Shown here: positions 25,007-38,188 of the stretch, one piece after another
Numbering within the stretch: position 1 is the first letter of the stretch
Layout of the letters: each line of letters begins with the position of its first letter
Assembly: GCA_949317995.1 (NCBI GenBank)
Contig: OX439040.1
Coordinates: forward strand, 56,516,089-56,580,088
Reading direction: 5' to 3'
DNA length: 64,000 bases
Origin: Acholoe squamosa
Taxonomy: Eukaryota > Annelida > Polychaeta > Phyllodocida > Polynoidae
Position numbers and translations under genes: made by a program
The notes under the pieces: model-generated
The model's input: only the letters and a program-made list of their open reading frames with translations
The model's database searches: none
What the model was told of the DNA's origin: nothing

Positions 25007-27945
25007 CAAACAGATTTATATTTTGCATTTCATTTTATTCATGGTACTCCCAACATAACACAGGCAGGCCTACATACATGAATGATTTACAAATACATAC
25101 ATTTCAGGGTATTATAATATGTGTAAATGTATCATAATACATTGTGCATTCTACCGTATACGGCACATGGCTATTGTATTATTGACCAACGGGAAGCATC
25201 CCTGGCATTTACTGCGGAGACGGGGGCTGAAGGTGTTAGTCATAGTGCAGTCGGGGTCTAATGGCGGCCTCCATAGCCTAATGTGCTAATGCCCTATACC
25301 CCACTACCCATGACATGTCTCCATGTCCATGTGCATACACCTGTTGTGGTGTGGTACCAAACCACTCCCACCACACCACCACTTTACAACAAACACCACC
25401 ACTTACTAAGTGGTGTGCACCACTTATTAATGCCCAGCCCCAGAGGTGTGCAATCTGCCCTCGTCATGATTCTGGAACAACTCCTGTGGCTATTGTACGT
25501 GGCTGGTAGGCTGGTTGGCCAAGCCGGGGTCCGTCCGGACTGGTAGCTTGCGTGTGGAGCCTGCAGTCCCTGCCCTGGCCTGCCCCTACCTGGCGGTGGA
25601 ATCCTTTGATGTTCAAGAACTATCTAAGGACTGCATAGTACTTTAATTTATTATGACTATTTGTCATCTTGCTGTAGGAATGCAGCCCTAACAGTACTAG
25701 TATGTATAGTCGTTAGTGCCACTACATACATACACCATGCGTGTTTGACACTTTCGGCTGATGGCAATGATGCCCCAATGCATTGATTGACAGTAGTCAT
25801 CAGCACTCCATTGGTATATCATGAAAAAGTAGCACCCACTTTGAGGCACCATAAAGGGTTGAACATTCGGCGTCTTTGATGTTTGGGTGCCATGGAAGAG
25901 TGGGGACTACCTGCCCATACCTTTATACCTATGGTGGTGGTGTATGATCATGAAAACAATACTAAATGCGGTGTGGCTATTGTGACCATAACCATACCAC
26001 AGACTCCCACCCACCCTACCAAGAAAAAAATGTCATAAAATAGCCGCCGCCCCCTCCTCCAGCAAAAAAAAAAAGCGGGGGTGAGGGCACCATGCAAGTC
26101 TTTGGGCCCACCGTACACGCGACTTTTGGATTGTCCATTTTGGTCGTGAATGATCATGGGTCGGGCAATTCTTTCGCCAGGCATGGCAATAAGGGTATAT
26201 GAAGAAGGGGGGGGGGGTGCTGGAACATGCCAAGGGTAATTGGTATTTTAAGGGGAGTTAATGTGACGCGATGATTTGATTGTAAATACCATTGAGCGCT
26301 TACTACTAAGAAGTGAGCAAAAAAATCGGAAGTACAGAACAATTGGTGGCCTACTTTTCCGTGCATTGAATCTGGACATTTGTGGTTAGTCAGTTGCAGA
26401 TGATGAAGCTTGAAATGAAAATAAGAAAGTCGGTGAGTGTCCTTTTTGATATTGGTTGACTCACCTCTTTCCCATTACCTAATGTTATTGTCTTGAGTAG
26501 AATCCATGTAAACATCAATAGATTTTCTTTTGCATCTTATTCGTTGTAATGGATATTTGGCGGAACAAAGCATAGAGAATTAGACATTAGGAAAATATCC
26601 AGGCCCCAATCCGCGACTGTCATCAAGAGATACATCAATCATGCACAGAACTTCACTCGGTGAGCGCCGGATCCCAGCGACGTACGGTTGTCATCTTCTC
26701 GAGACAAAAAGCGCGGGAGCGGGGGTCGGATCGGTTCAGGGGCACAGGGAGGGGGTTAGTGGGGCAGGGGTGCTTTGAACCTCCTCAGATCGTTTTAATC
26801 CACCCTATTGTCGACTTGCATAATACTGGAGTGGGTTGATTGATCACTCGAGGCTGGATCCGACCTCTCCCTTTGGTGCTCGGCGATCAACCCGCGGGCA
26901 GCCTTTGTGGGGGTTGTTCCACTGGTTCTCGGCCTCACATCGACTCGCTATCATTAGCAGACCGGCACTCGCCAGAAACCAGTGGTCGATGTGAGGAGAC
27001 TCGTCCCTACCCCTTTGATGTCATACCGTGCAAGTCTCCTGTGGAAGGCTTCAGTCTCCAGGATAAGTGGAGAATTTTGATGATTCTGAAAATAAATGTT
27101 AGCTGTTCAACCCAGAACTGCTCGTGTTGTAGGTATGGGTGGGGAGGGGCATGCAGAATTACCTGTATTTCCTTTGAAGAAATTTGAGGAAAATTGTTGG
27201 CGTAAACAAAATAAGATTCCCATGGAACAGGGATGGATATGGGGAATGAATGGAAAGTGTCAAGAGAGAGAGCCGGTTTGGAGTGAGATCCAACCCTTGG
27301 ATGTCACCCTGGCCAGTCACTTAGCAGCCTGTTGGATATAAATCCAGATTACAGGGCAGCCAACAATAAGATCAAGGGCTGGGGTGTCGGCGGAGGGAGG
27401 GGGGGGGCAGAGAGTGGAACCCACTACACAAGACTACTGACAGAACTAAATGTCACATTCGATAAGCTGTCGTTATCATCGCCAATGCTCATAAGCTACC
27501 ACCAGATCGATGGGAATCATTCAAAATATTGCCTCCCAACTTCCCATGCTCTGCCCCCCCCCTCCGCACACACACACCACAACGCTTTTGGTAAGCTTTT
27601 GAAGTTCCTATAGCTGATCGCCCAATAGCATGTTGTCAGGGAGACGGAGCGTCCATTAAAAAAACCACCAGCCCGGAGAGTACCATACTACCACTCACTA
27701 TTGCCCACCAGTAGTCTCCAACCCCTGATCATTTATTTTGAAAATGTGAAATAGAAGGGCAAATAACAAGTTAAGGGTTTTGGTGGGTGGGAAATAATTT
27801 GGGTGTTGTTAGCTGAATCGGTCCCTGTGAGCCATTGGTAATGTGGTGGTTACTTGCTGCTAGTGTCCGCTGTTCTCGTTAGGGGGCGGGTCAGAGCTAC
27901 TTAGCTCATAACCAGGTCTTTAGTGAGTTGCTCCAGAGTCGGCCT

Positions 27946-27960
27946 GAGCTGCTCTTTGAT
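27946..27960. promoter_or_regulatory. GAGCTGCTC motif fused to a TCF/LEF core
   Basis: GAGCTGCTC (27946-27954) shares its last C with CTTTGATC (core 27954-27960). This joins the two enriched motifs of the window. A close variant at about 4953 (GAGCAACTCTTTGAAG) has the same arrangement. Confidence 0.45.
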
Positions 27961-29455
27961 CAAGGACTCCCTAAACACCCCTCTCTCTAGGCACCACTTC
28001 CCCCCTCCTACTTTCAGCCCCCACTGATTGTTAAATAACCGGCGACAGAACAATTGCAAATGGAGAAATTGGAGGAAAAATGGGGTTTCCCCTCCGGTGG
28101 GGTGGGGATTTCGGAGAAAGTGGTGGGGTAGGGAAGTGGTGGTTAATTCACCCCCGCCTCCATCCCCCCTTTCAGGATCCAGGTATAGCAGTGGATTTGG
28201 GGTAAATTGGGAGCCCAGGCGGGCCACTGTTAACGGGCCTCTGGAGTCTATTGCTTGCCGATTTGCTCACTCAGCAATTGCTCGGCAGCAACTCATTGCT
28301 CCCCCTCTCCTGCAGCACCACGCCGACTCGGGCCCTGTAATTGACCAATTACGGCTCGTTTGACGACGAAAACCATTGTTGGGGAAACCGTGGCTGTTGG
28401 GCGGATGAGGATAAAGAGTTGGATCCCCCCGCCACTACCCCATTCCCCTGCTTATGGCCTAACGTAGGACCATCAATCCAACTTTTGATTCCATTTGTTA
28501 CTTTGGATCTTTCAAGTGGTCAGCTGCTCCGCCCCGCCACCTACCGCCTCATTTTGCTGACCTATGCATGTCAAGCGGCTACTCTCCCTATTTCTCGCCC
28601 ATTTCCTGATCACCCTCTCAATTACCCCAATTTCCAAACTATGATTTCTGACCGTTCAGATGGTTGCCCAATTGACAGAGTAATGGTGCTACATGACAAG
28701 TGGGATCCATATGTTCAGTGACACAGGGCGGGGTGACCACTTGTAAGGGTTCCGCCCCCATATCCGGTCACATCCAGCCTTGAACAGGACCACATTTAGG
28801 GCCAGTTAAGAAAGGGTGACCCTACAATAAAACAGGGTTCCGGGTTCCATCCCTCTTAGGTTTTCAGCTCTAAGTGACTCAACGTTAAGTTATGGCAGTG
28901 GTGGCTCAGTTGTGGGTTTTCCAGATCGTGGGGTATTTTTTTCTTGGTTCATTACCTTGGAACCCCACATCTTAAGATGACCTTCAGTAAAGTTCACTTT
29001 AGTAAACATAAATGTGTTGTCGCCTTTCATATGTACATAGCCTATATTGAGGTAAATATGAAAATCGTCTGCTCTAAATGAAGGCCACCTACAAATTGTG
29101 ATTGGTGTTGATCACTCAATTTAACATTCTGTTATCGCACTTCAATGCTCAGACTGTTGGCCGTCACAGAGTGGTCTGTTCCTAAAGCTCTATCTTGTTC
29201 CGTCACTGGGGGACGTTTCTTAGTGACATCACACAGGGTACATGAACTCCCACTTCGTAAAAACTATACCTCCTAACCGTTCTCCCATCACTCCTAATAC
29301 CCCGTCCCAGACACACACAGTTTGGATGTGTCTAGGGTTGTCGTGTTGGTGTTCGTTTTTTTGTTTTTTTTTTAGTGTTTTTTTTTTAGAGTTGCCATGG
29401 TTTTTTACACTGTCCTCCTCCACCCAGCAGGTCTCCCACCTTCAAACCCTCTCCC

Positions 29456-29510
29456 GCCGCCACCCGCCGATGCCAGCAGCCTTTGAAGTGCTTCCGGAGG
29501 TCAGAGGTCA
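29456..29510. promoter_or_regulatory. helper, TCF-variant and DR1 cluster
   Basis: GCCGCC (29456-29461), CTTTGAAG (29481-29488) and a perfect DR1, AGGTCAGAGGTCA (29498-29510), lie within 55 bp. The composition suggests an enhancer core. Function is inferred. Confidence 0.4.
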
Positions 29511-31170
29511 CGGCGCCTGCTCAGTGGGACAGAGCCACAACTTGTGAGGAAGGGCTCAGTTGGGCGGGTCCTCCCGACCTCTGCTTAAAAAGATGGCACC
29601 TGAAATGATATGAAAAGGGAAATCGGATCTGAGTGAACTAGTGATAACGCTCAGTTTAGCGTGAATTTTGAAAGGACTGAATTGAGTTGAGTCGGTGAAT
29701 TGGGTAGCCGGGAGGGGGGGGGGGGGGTCGACTCAGAGTAGATATAAATTGAAACAGGATTGTACTAAAATTAAAATGAAATGTGGCACACCAGGAGGGG
29801 ATTTTCTTAATCATTTTGTGATGGTCATGATGATTCCCTGAAGGATTAATAAGGAATGTCAAATTGTCGGCATTCTCAATTGCCATGATTAAACAAGGTC
29901 TACTAAATACATTATTAATTACAAAAGTGGGTCACCCCTACAATGATCAAAATGCTATCACTTTAACGACCGTTTAGCACCCATAAATCGCTAATAAAAG
30001 CACCCTTATAGCTCCTCCAAACCTCCCACACTATACGGGTTATCATCATATATGGGCCCTCAAAGACAAGACAAAGACCACATACAGTCATAAGCATAAA
30101 CACGAAAAGCAGAAAACATGCTAGAACTAAAACACGGCTAATTAGAGATAATACATGTCAAAGTAAACCCTTGTAAAACTGGTAATTATACCATATTAAA
30201 CATGTCAATATCTCCTCCACTTGACCCTGTGGTCATAGAAGTCTGTATTATAACAATACTGCTGGTACATGTACCATGTATGGCAATATTAGAGGTGGTA
30301 GGTAATTATTGAGATGACGGGAACCAGTGGATTACTCAGTGTAGGTGGGGGCCCAAGGCACCAGCGGAATATAGTTCAAGTCTGTGTGTGTGGGGGGGGG
30401 GGGCGGCAGTTTAAAGGATGATTGAGGGTGGGGGGAGGGGTAGAGATGAAAGCGGACGGTGGTCGTCAAAGGCTGCCCCCTACATGTATCTCACACATAC
30501 ACATAGACCTACATGTAGAGAGAGACAGGACCAGGACCGTTAGTTCAGCCCCTCCGAGCAGGATACCTTTTCAAAGGGCTGACAACCCCTCAAGGCACCC
30601 CACTCACCTTACTCGTCATGCTCCTGTCTGCCCACCTAGAAACCATCAAAGGTGACCAGGTCCCTGTCCGACTACTGGAGCCCTGTGCCTCCTCCAGGGT
30701 GGGCTCCACCACATCAGGCCTCCAGTCTATACTGATATCTGTGTACCAGTCTACCTACCTGGTAAAGTTGAAGTGAAACTGGGACATTTTTTATGGTGTA
30801 AGAGGTACCCAGATCCCAGGGTAGTCTACCTATACCAATAATCTCAATAAGAGTCAAGACCCCAGAACCTGCCCCCCTCCCCTCCCGGACGCAAACAATT
30901 TGGACATCATCATCTTAACCTAATAAAAAGAAAACTAAATAAAACCCCTCATTTTAAATGGTTGATTGGCACTCATTCCGTGCCAATTCACCCCATCAGC
31001 CATTGCGCCCCTGGTTGTGTGGTGATCTGCCGGTCTGGGCGGTTAAACGCCAACAACCATGGATAACAACACCCACATATACCCACCAACATACAGACAC
31101 CGCCTTTTGATGCTGGGTGCTAGGGTAAAGCGAAAGGTGGGAATTATCAACTTTTTGAAGTGTGCGCCGT

Positions 31171-31271
31171 GGCGGCACGGCCTGTAGTTGTCCTGTAGTC
31201 GGGTGGGGCGGTGATGAGTGTGGGGATGGGGGAGTAGGGGAGCACCTGTCGGCGCGGCGCCCACATCAAAG
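31171..31271. promoter_or_regulatory. GC-rich block with TCF/LEF core
   Basis: GGCGGC (31171-31176) and ATCAAAG (31265-31271) bracket a GC-rich stretch that includes GGCGCGGCGCC near 31251. The spacing is wider than in the other pairs. Confidence 0.3.
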
Positions 31272-32457
31272 AGCAGAGATGAAGGCGGGCATTACGACCC
31301 ATTGTCCGCCCAGGTACACACTCACACACATACCTGGACATAGGGCTCGTGTAGCCAGGACACTACCACATACATAGCCAGCAAAAATGGCTGATAGTGG
31401 AGGGGGGGGGGGGGTAGACCGACAAACAGGACCTCCCGCCCACCTCCATCAGTATACTTACACTCACACTTACCTTTAAACTTCATCCATTTGTAGAGTT
31501 TGTACATGATGTGTGTGTTTCTGGGTGGGAGGGGTAGGGAATGAGGAGCCTGAGGGCATCTGGGGACCTCTGAGCCCCCCCCCCCCCACCTCCCATCACA
31601 TGCATACCTGTAGTCTCTTACATCTTACCTGTACAGGCCCTCTCCAGCTGGCGCTCAGGTGAGTAGGATAACCACCACCCAGTCATGCGGTCCCCGTCCC
31701 TCAGTGTGAAATCTGCCAGTCTTTGAAGATGTACCAGAGGTGAAAAACTTTGGGACCCACTCCCTTTGTACTGACCTTTTTTTCTTTCTCTTCTAACAAA
31801 AACAGGACAGACCTTTAGGCTTGTGGTGGGTAATCGGGTATTTAACTTGACTCTTCTCAACTGGAAAATACTCTACCAACATAAACAGGTGAATGGGGAA
31901 AAAAACCCAAAAAACTTAAATCTATGAAGTTAGCTATACCTTTAAGGGCTTTTCATCCCCGAAAGACTGACGCCCAATAGCAAATTTCCATTCCTCCCCT
32001 GAAAAAGACTTCTTAACACTAACAGTATGAGTGCATAAATTTACATGCATAATTTCTTTATGGGTAACTGTTTCTCCAGACCAGATTAGATTGCGGGCAT
32101 CAGGTTTCCCCCTCTAAAATTTGAAGGATAACTAGGTCATTCTTCTGATTTGCAGAGATCCATCGTGAAACTTTTCTCAAATATCACCTAGACGAGGAAT
32201 TTCAGCACTCATAAAATAAAAATTCTTTAAACCCCAGTTCCATGCATGGGAGTGAGTGACCTTTGAAAGTTGCAGCAGTCCTAGTCTTCACTGGAGCATG
32301 GTTGAATTCTCCAACGATTGGCCCCAGAAGTGTCCTTTGCCTATCAAGCATGAGACCACAACAACGGAAACAGTTCGACTATTTCATGATATCCATCCTG
32401 ACGCCACTTCGTCCGTCCCGGGCTCCAGTTTCACACATGTTCCGGCGTAGCGCCCAC

Positions 32458-32524
32458 ATCAAAGTTAATGCGGGACTCTCTCACAAGGGGTCGGGGCGGT
32501 GTCGTCCATTAGTGAGGATCAAAG
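32458..32524. promoter_or_regulatory. two TCF/LEF cores 60 bp apart
   Basis: ATCAAAG lies at 32458-32464 and 32518-32524. The second is GATCAAAGC, a full 9-mer match. GCGCCCACATCAAAG at the first site also occurs around 31265, so the immediate flank is shared. Confidence 0.45.
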
Positions 32525-34587
32525 CTGTGGGGTGGGATCCAAGGGGCCTCAGCACGAGCGACTAGCATGTAAGACAACATGTAACAAGGCATGCTTACAG
32601 CAGGCCCTGCCACACCCTCCACCTTATACAGCGCTGTAATCAAGAGGGGAGGGAGGGGGGTGTCAGTGGTTAGGTGTCTATGCAGATAGGGTATCAAAAG
32701 AGACTGTTTCGATCCTGATGGTGATAATATTATATAGCCCTTTAAATAGTCGTGCATGGCCATTAAAGAGGTGGAGGTTTGGCGTGTGAAATTCAATTTA
32801 AATGTGGTCGGATTCAATTTCAATACCCCTGCCTGCTGCTAGTTTAATAGGGCAGCTCGTAAAACTTATTTTTCCTGTCAACGGCCATGTAGTACGGTTG
32901 AATCCATGCACAGCACTAAGGCTAGCCCCCTTCCACGTCCCTTTAAAGATTGATCATATATTTCATATCAGTGAAATACTTGTGGGTGGTTGGGCTGTGT
33001 GCCCCTCTTTGGGTTGTGTAACTACACTTTAACCCAGTAACTTGTATTGCTCACTGTGACTCATGTTCACCCAGGCAGACTCACACACCTGACATGCACA
33101 CACCCCTTGCTCACCGACACAATCACATCAGCTCACAACAAACTCAGACCAGCTCATACATAAAAGGTGGTCAGACATTGGGCTGTCAGTGGACTGTACT
33201 CACCCCTACCAACCCAATGCGTGTTGAGCTGCTCCCACCCCTCAGTGTTAGAAACATACGACCAGCTCACCCCAACCCCCTACCCACAGCGAGTAGCTCA
33301 CACTCACAGTGCCCAGGCTCTCTGCTACTTTGATGTAGGACTGTGTCCTACCTGAGAAGGCTTTGAAGATGAAACGCTGCATGATAAAGAATTCATTGGG
33401 GCAGTGTGGTGGGCGGGGTGGGGGATCGATTCACAGGCCACCAGACGGAGGGAGAGATGGCAGGGGGTGTGGAGCAGGAGGGGGTGCGGGTATGGGCGTA
33501 AACGGATATATTGGGATGGGAAATAGCCTCTGCAAAAGAGCATCCTATAGATCTACAATGTATTCAGCTTGTGTCAATGGGAGAAGTAAAAGTACATTGA
33601 TATTAGTGGGAACAAGGTGACGCTTTATATTGACAAAGGTGTCACTTTATAACATACAGGTCCCCCCCCCAAAAAAAAAAAAAAGAAAAAAGAAAAAAAA
33701 AATTAATATTGGTAAACCCGTAGAACTTGTATTCCATCAGTGTTTGCTTTGGGTGTGACTTCCTCTCATTTGTGATAGTTTCCTACTTCGTTGAATATCA
33801 AGTATGACACAATGTCTTCAGAAGAGACAAGTCGTTGCGACCACTTTTCACTATTTGCAATAAAGGGAAGGGGAACCTAACTAATCCACAGCAAATATAA
33901 ATACTGCAATAAAATCCGGGAATTAAATAATATACCAGGTCTTCTCCCTACAGATGTCGGTACTTAAAATCTCATGAAGCTGATACATTGTAGTTATGAA
34001 GAATTGGTGTAATAAAAGTAACCAAAGTACGTCACCAGGTGTGTTAGGGTGACAGTGAAGTGTGACACCGAGGTGTCAAGGTGAACATAGGTATGGGTGA
34101 GTATTCTCAGACAGGTATAAACAGATCCACCCGGGAGGCGGGGAGGGGGGGGGGGGCTGAGATTCCTACTGCAGTTGTGAAATGAGTGTCGAACTCCTAG
34201 ATCCTTCCCACCACTTGACTGCACAACTATTACCTCTCCAGTTGAACGTGATAAGTTTCATTACTCGGAAAAAAATTAAGGTGCCTGATACCGAATCCAT
34301 TAAGTGGGTTAGGGTCATTGGATTAAAAAAAAAAAAAAGGTCACGAAAGACGGGAAAGTTGTAAGCACCTTTCCACTTAAGTAATTCGCCATTTGTTAAT
34401 ACATGACAAGTTTTGGTGTAGCTATACTTGATAACAAAGTGTGGGAATTTACACTTCAAGGTGGGCGATCTGGATAGGAAATGGTTGGAGACTAAGGGAG
34501 TTGGTGAGTATAGGAAACTGTTGGTAGGTGGGGGAGGGTGAGTTGGTCCCACAGCGGGGTAGGTAGGCAGGTCCCAAAGCCCAGGGT

Positions 34588-34636
34588 GGCGGCGACGTGG
34601 GGCGCTCTGTGATCATGATCCGGATGGGTCTTTGAT
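34588..34636. promoter_or_regulatory. TCF/LEF core plus helper site
   Basis: GGCGGC (34588-34593) precedes CTTTGATC (core 34630-34636) by 36 bases. Confidence 0.45.
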
Positions 34637-35641
34637 CACCCGACAGCAGCGACTCCACACCCTACCCTCCCTCCTCCACCCCTCCACCCATATACTCCAC
34701 TCCATCCAGCATCACCTACACTAGACTAGCTCCAGTCTTCTGTATTAATATTTCAAGTATTTTAAAAGCAGTATTTCAGCGAGCACTACCATATCATGTT
34801 TTGAGCAATGTTGTACATATTCACTATAATCTCAGGAACAGGTTTACACAATGTAATGGTTGGTTAAGTTGTTATTTATTTTTATTTTTTTAGCTACATT
34901 CATCTAAATTGTAGTACGGAAGACTTCAACAAATCTATAGTATACCTATATAATCCCAGCAACCACCCACCCCCACCCCATTGCCTCACCAGAGGACACG
35001 ATAGTAGTACAGGGGGTCAGAGGCCTTAGGGTAGATCCACGGTAGAAAGCTCCCCTTTACCACATAGAAGGTTTGTAGGGGTGAACTGGGTTCTAAGTAA
35101 GAGGGCTGGATTTGGAGAATTGAATTTGGGCGTAGGTTACAAGGTTTGTGGCTTGGGGCATTTAGATGGGTAGATAAGTTGGGAGATACTGCGTGACCTT
35201 TATGTACCTTAGTTTAGGTCACAAGGAATATGCTCGCTATACATGTAACATATGGGAAGTACCAATGTGTATTCAATAGTGTGTGTTATACATTTGTGTG
35301 AATCGCTTTGCAACCCAGAGCAATGTTAACTCCTATGTCGTCTCAGTCTATTAGAAGGAACATTAATGATTAAAACAAAACGTTTTCGATGGATTTCTCT
35401 CCCCACCCACCCTCTCTGAGACGCTGGTCTTGGTTAGGGTCCTTCTTTCCTTCTCAACACCAGATGTTTCCCCTACCACTTTTACCTACACACAACTTTG
35501 ATCTTGACTCTTCCCATTTTACACAGGACACTGAGGTATGGTATGGGTGTGTCTCCTATCCCAACAGGTGACTGCAGTAAGGCTGCTTTCCCCTTAACAC
35601 ACCTGGCCAAAGATCAGCCTTTTTAACACACATGGGCGATG

Positions 35642-35681
35642 ATCAAAGGGCCCAGGTAATGCCGCCACCTCCAGGGCCGCC
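35642..35681. promoter_or_regulatory. TCF/LEF core plus two helper sites
   Basis: GATCAAAGG (core 35642-35648) is followed by GCCGCC at 35661-35666 and again at 35676-35681. On the minus strand this reads helper, helper, CCTTTGATC. Confidence 0.55.
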
Positions 35682-35937
35682 CATTGCACCTGGAGGTGGT
35701 GGGGTTAATTCCACCCACTTCCTGCCTCTCCAGGCGTGTCGGCCACCTCAGGATGAAGAGGAAGGAAAGGGGTCTTGACCCACTCTTTTACAAACTTCTT
35801 ATGGATGTAAAAACTATGTCAGTCAAATTTTTCTGGCATGTACCGAAGTGTAGTACGAGTCAACATAAGTTTGTTATAGAGGGTGATAGGAACTTCAGCC
35901 AGGTGACAAAGGTGCCAAGTGACACCTCTTACTAAGG

Positions 35938-36043
35938 GCATAATGGATTGCTGGGCTTCCACTAGGTCCTTTTATCCCAGATAAAGGACTTAGGCTCTAA
36001 GGGATAAAAGGACCGAGTGGAAGCCTAGCAAATCACTATGGCA
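35938..36043. other. strong hairpin (pre-miRNA-like or foldback MITE)
   Basis: The arms 35946-35978 and 36001-36034 pair over 33 bp with one bulge and two mismatches around a 22-nt loop (35979-36000). The outer segments GCATAATG and CACTATGGC add weaker pairing. The paired arms carry GGGATAAAAGGACC and GTGGAAGCC. The size and loop fit a metazoan pre-miRNA. A nearly perfect palindrome could equally be a small foldback element, and I do not recognise a known miRNA seed. Confidence 0.6.
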
Positions 36044-37078
36044 TTTATACCATGGTTTCAACCATTAAATTAGTTATTTTACCTTATAAAGCCATGAAAT
36101 ACACTGATTTTTGTTGCGAGTGGAGGTGGTCCGATGCTCCGCCACTTTGGATTTCTTGTTGATGTTCTGGTATGTGAGCACATATATCCTCAATTTACAC
36201 TGTAAATACAGCAAAGCTGGGGCTGTCGTGAAGAGAGGTGACCATAACCAGCTATATTTAAGTTTCAGGGGTGTATAGGCCATGATGGGATATGTTATTC
36301 TTCTCAATTTAAACATTTTCCGTCGACGACAGAGCTCCGATTCGAATCAAACAGCGTCTTCCTTGGCGAGTAGACCGGACAGTGTGGACGCAAAATGTTA
36401 CGTTGACCTCTGTCGTGCAGGCATGGCCATAGAGCTGTAAGGGGTGTACACGGTGGGTGGACTGATCCTAGGACTACTCTGGCCAATACAATTTGTGTCA
36501 CGCATGATGCCTTTAGTGCATGCTAAATACATCGATTTATCAGGGTTCGGCACCGCAAATCAGTGCCTAAACTGGATAACCATGGTATAACACCATTTAA
36601 TTTCCCAAACCACTACCACCAGTAGCTGGCAGGTGAGGCTAAGGTGTGGGTTTAGGTGTAGGGTGTACTCTCACCTGGCTGCTTGATCTCTCACCTGTGG
36701 GGACAGGTGGGGGTAGGCAGGAAGACTGTGAGTGCCTCCCACATCACAGACTAGTGGTGAGGGTAATGGTGAAGGAGGAGCCAGGGGGAGATGAGTAGTC
36801 CTACATATGGGTCACTATCAGCTCCTTTGATGTCAGGGAAGATGACACACCCAGAAATGATGTGCTAGCTAAATAACCTACAATTCAAGAGCTGTGCAGA
36901 GGAAAAGGCAACATTTTTCCCCACATTCATAGTGTAAATCCGCATTGCATATGTGTTTTCCCCCCGTTTTGAAAATTATATACCCCCGGTATATACCACA
37001 GGTAATCAATCAGCTTGTAATTTCCATGATTTCTTTTTTGTTTGTTTTTATTTTATCAAACTTTTTTCTTTCTTACAG

Positions 37079-37196
37079 CGATGGTCGGGATGCTCCAGCT
37101 TTCGGAACGAAAAAATGGAAGCAACGACAAAAAGCAATGCATCGAAATGCACAAATGAACAAATGTGCAGAGCTCAACCAACTAAGTGTGATACCG
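37079..37196 (+). CDS. axin: Axin exon: linker between RGS and GSK3-binding regions
   Basis: The exon begins with the last base of a split Val codon and then 39 codons, starting DGRDAPAFGTKKWKQRQKAM and ending LNQLSVIP. It follows a long pyrimidine tract and TTACAG, and ends at CCG|GTAAGT. The start corresponds to SSVDG followed by a basic segment (..KKQLQREMHR.. type) in vertebrate Axins. The rest is poorly conserved in the family, which is normal for this linker. Joining to 9410 is in phase, and the exon ends in phase 0 to match 40446. Apart from the basic KKWKQRQKAMHR segment no domain is present. Confidence 0.9.
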
Positions 37197-38161
37197 GTAA
37201 GTTAAAGTTTAAGATCAATCGAGACCCAGTCATGTAGAATAATTAAAGAAACCCCAAGAGAAAAGGCAAGAAAGGGGAAATTAAATTTAAAAAAAAAAAA
37301 ATTAATTAAAAAGAAGATAAAAAGATAGTGAAAATACTCCCATAGTAACTATTCACAATGTGGCCATTCTTGAACCAAGGCCCAATATTGTGATGAGGAT
37401 TTTCCCCTCTCTTTGTCTCGTTCTCTCGCTAATATAGAAAGAAAACAAGGCTGGCCAATAATCTATTTGTACAGCCATGTATTGTGCACTGTTTGGGCTG
37501 ATCAAATGGGAATGGACATCAGGGAGAGTATGTGTATTTTGGAGAGAGTGGCGGGTGGGGGTATTAGTCACCCTGCCCATAGTGTTCTATGAAAACCATA
37601 CCTAGACTTGTAAAAGTTCCGTAAAATTCTTTTTTAACGGATCTGAAATATTCCATCATGGGAAAATATGAATCATAGTAGGATGGAAAATGCTGTCAGA
37701 TGAAAATTTGAAAGAAAAAAAATGGAAAAATTAAAAATGTGCATGTACACTGTACTGTTTCTTTACAAATTCAATTAGATAAATCAAACATAGGTACGTA
37801 CACCTCTTCATTTAAATTTGTTGGTCCCCCATTGGAGTATAGCATCCATAGAAATACTGAAATAATTTTCATATTAAAATGATATAACATAGGGAAATAA
37901 TCCTGCCTTAATACTCTCGAAACTTTAAATTCAAAATAGAAAAATAAAAGATAATTATTATAACCCCTTGAACCCTCCCCACAGCCCATTCAATCAATTT
38001 TAACAGTTTTAGACATGTGGCTAATTAGTGAGGAATAAAGGATTAACTAATTAGCAGAGTGACAAATCGCTCTAATTGCTAATACTCACGGAGACTAGCC
38101 CAAGTCTACCCGTGACCAGGGGACAGCTGATAGGCCGGAACCATAGACGCATTTTTAATTG

Positions 38162-38188
38162 ATCAAAGAGGATCCAGCCACATCAAAG
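38162..38188. promoter_or_regulatory. paired TCF/LEF cores
   Basis: Two ATCAAAGAGGAT blocks begin at 38162 and 38182, 20 bp apart in the same orientation. That is two helical turns. GCCACCGCC, a near-helper sequence, lies at 38217. Confidence 0.5.

Larger units (their letters stand above)
9411..37078 (+). other. axin: 27.7-kb axin intron rich in putative Wnt-response elements
   Basis: I see no coding exon here. Long open frames, for example around 18.1-18.6 kb and 26.8-27.2 kb, lack family features. The intron holds 25 exact TCF/LEF cores, at 10185, 11175, 12404, 15784, 16037, 18043, 18101, 18848, 20098, 20395, 21374, 23588, 24326, 25604, 25874, 27013, 27954, 30645, 31265, 32458, 32518, 33328, 34630, 35642 and 36825. 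Several sit next to GCCGCC helpers. It also has a CTCF-like site at 9848, CRE octamers, DR1 sites, a PIF/Harbinger-type MITE (24722-25006), a strong hairpin (35938-36043) and many G/C runs. The region looks like a long enhancer-bearing intron. Confidence 0.7.

Noticed and set aside
26840-27341. Overlapping plus-strand frames of 115 and 81 codons
   Set aside because: They have low-information sequence with no family resemblance, and no acceptor/donor pair that matches axin phases.
36320-36400. Possible tRNA because of GATTCGAATC near 36339
   Set aside because: No cloverleaf arms, A box or acceptor-stem pairing could be drawn around it on either strand.
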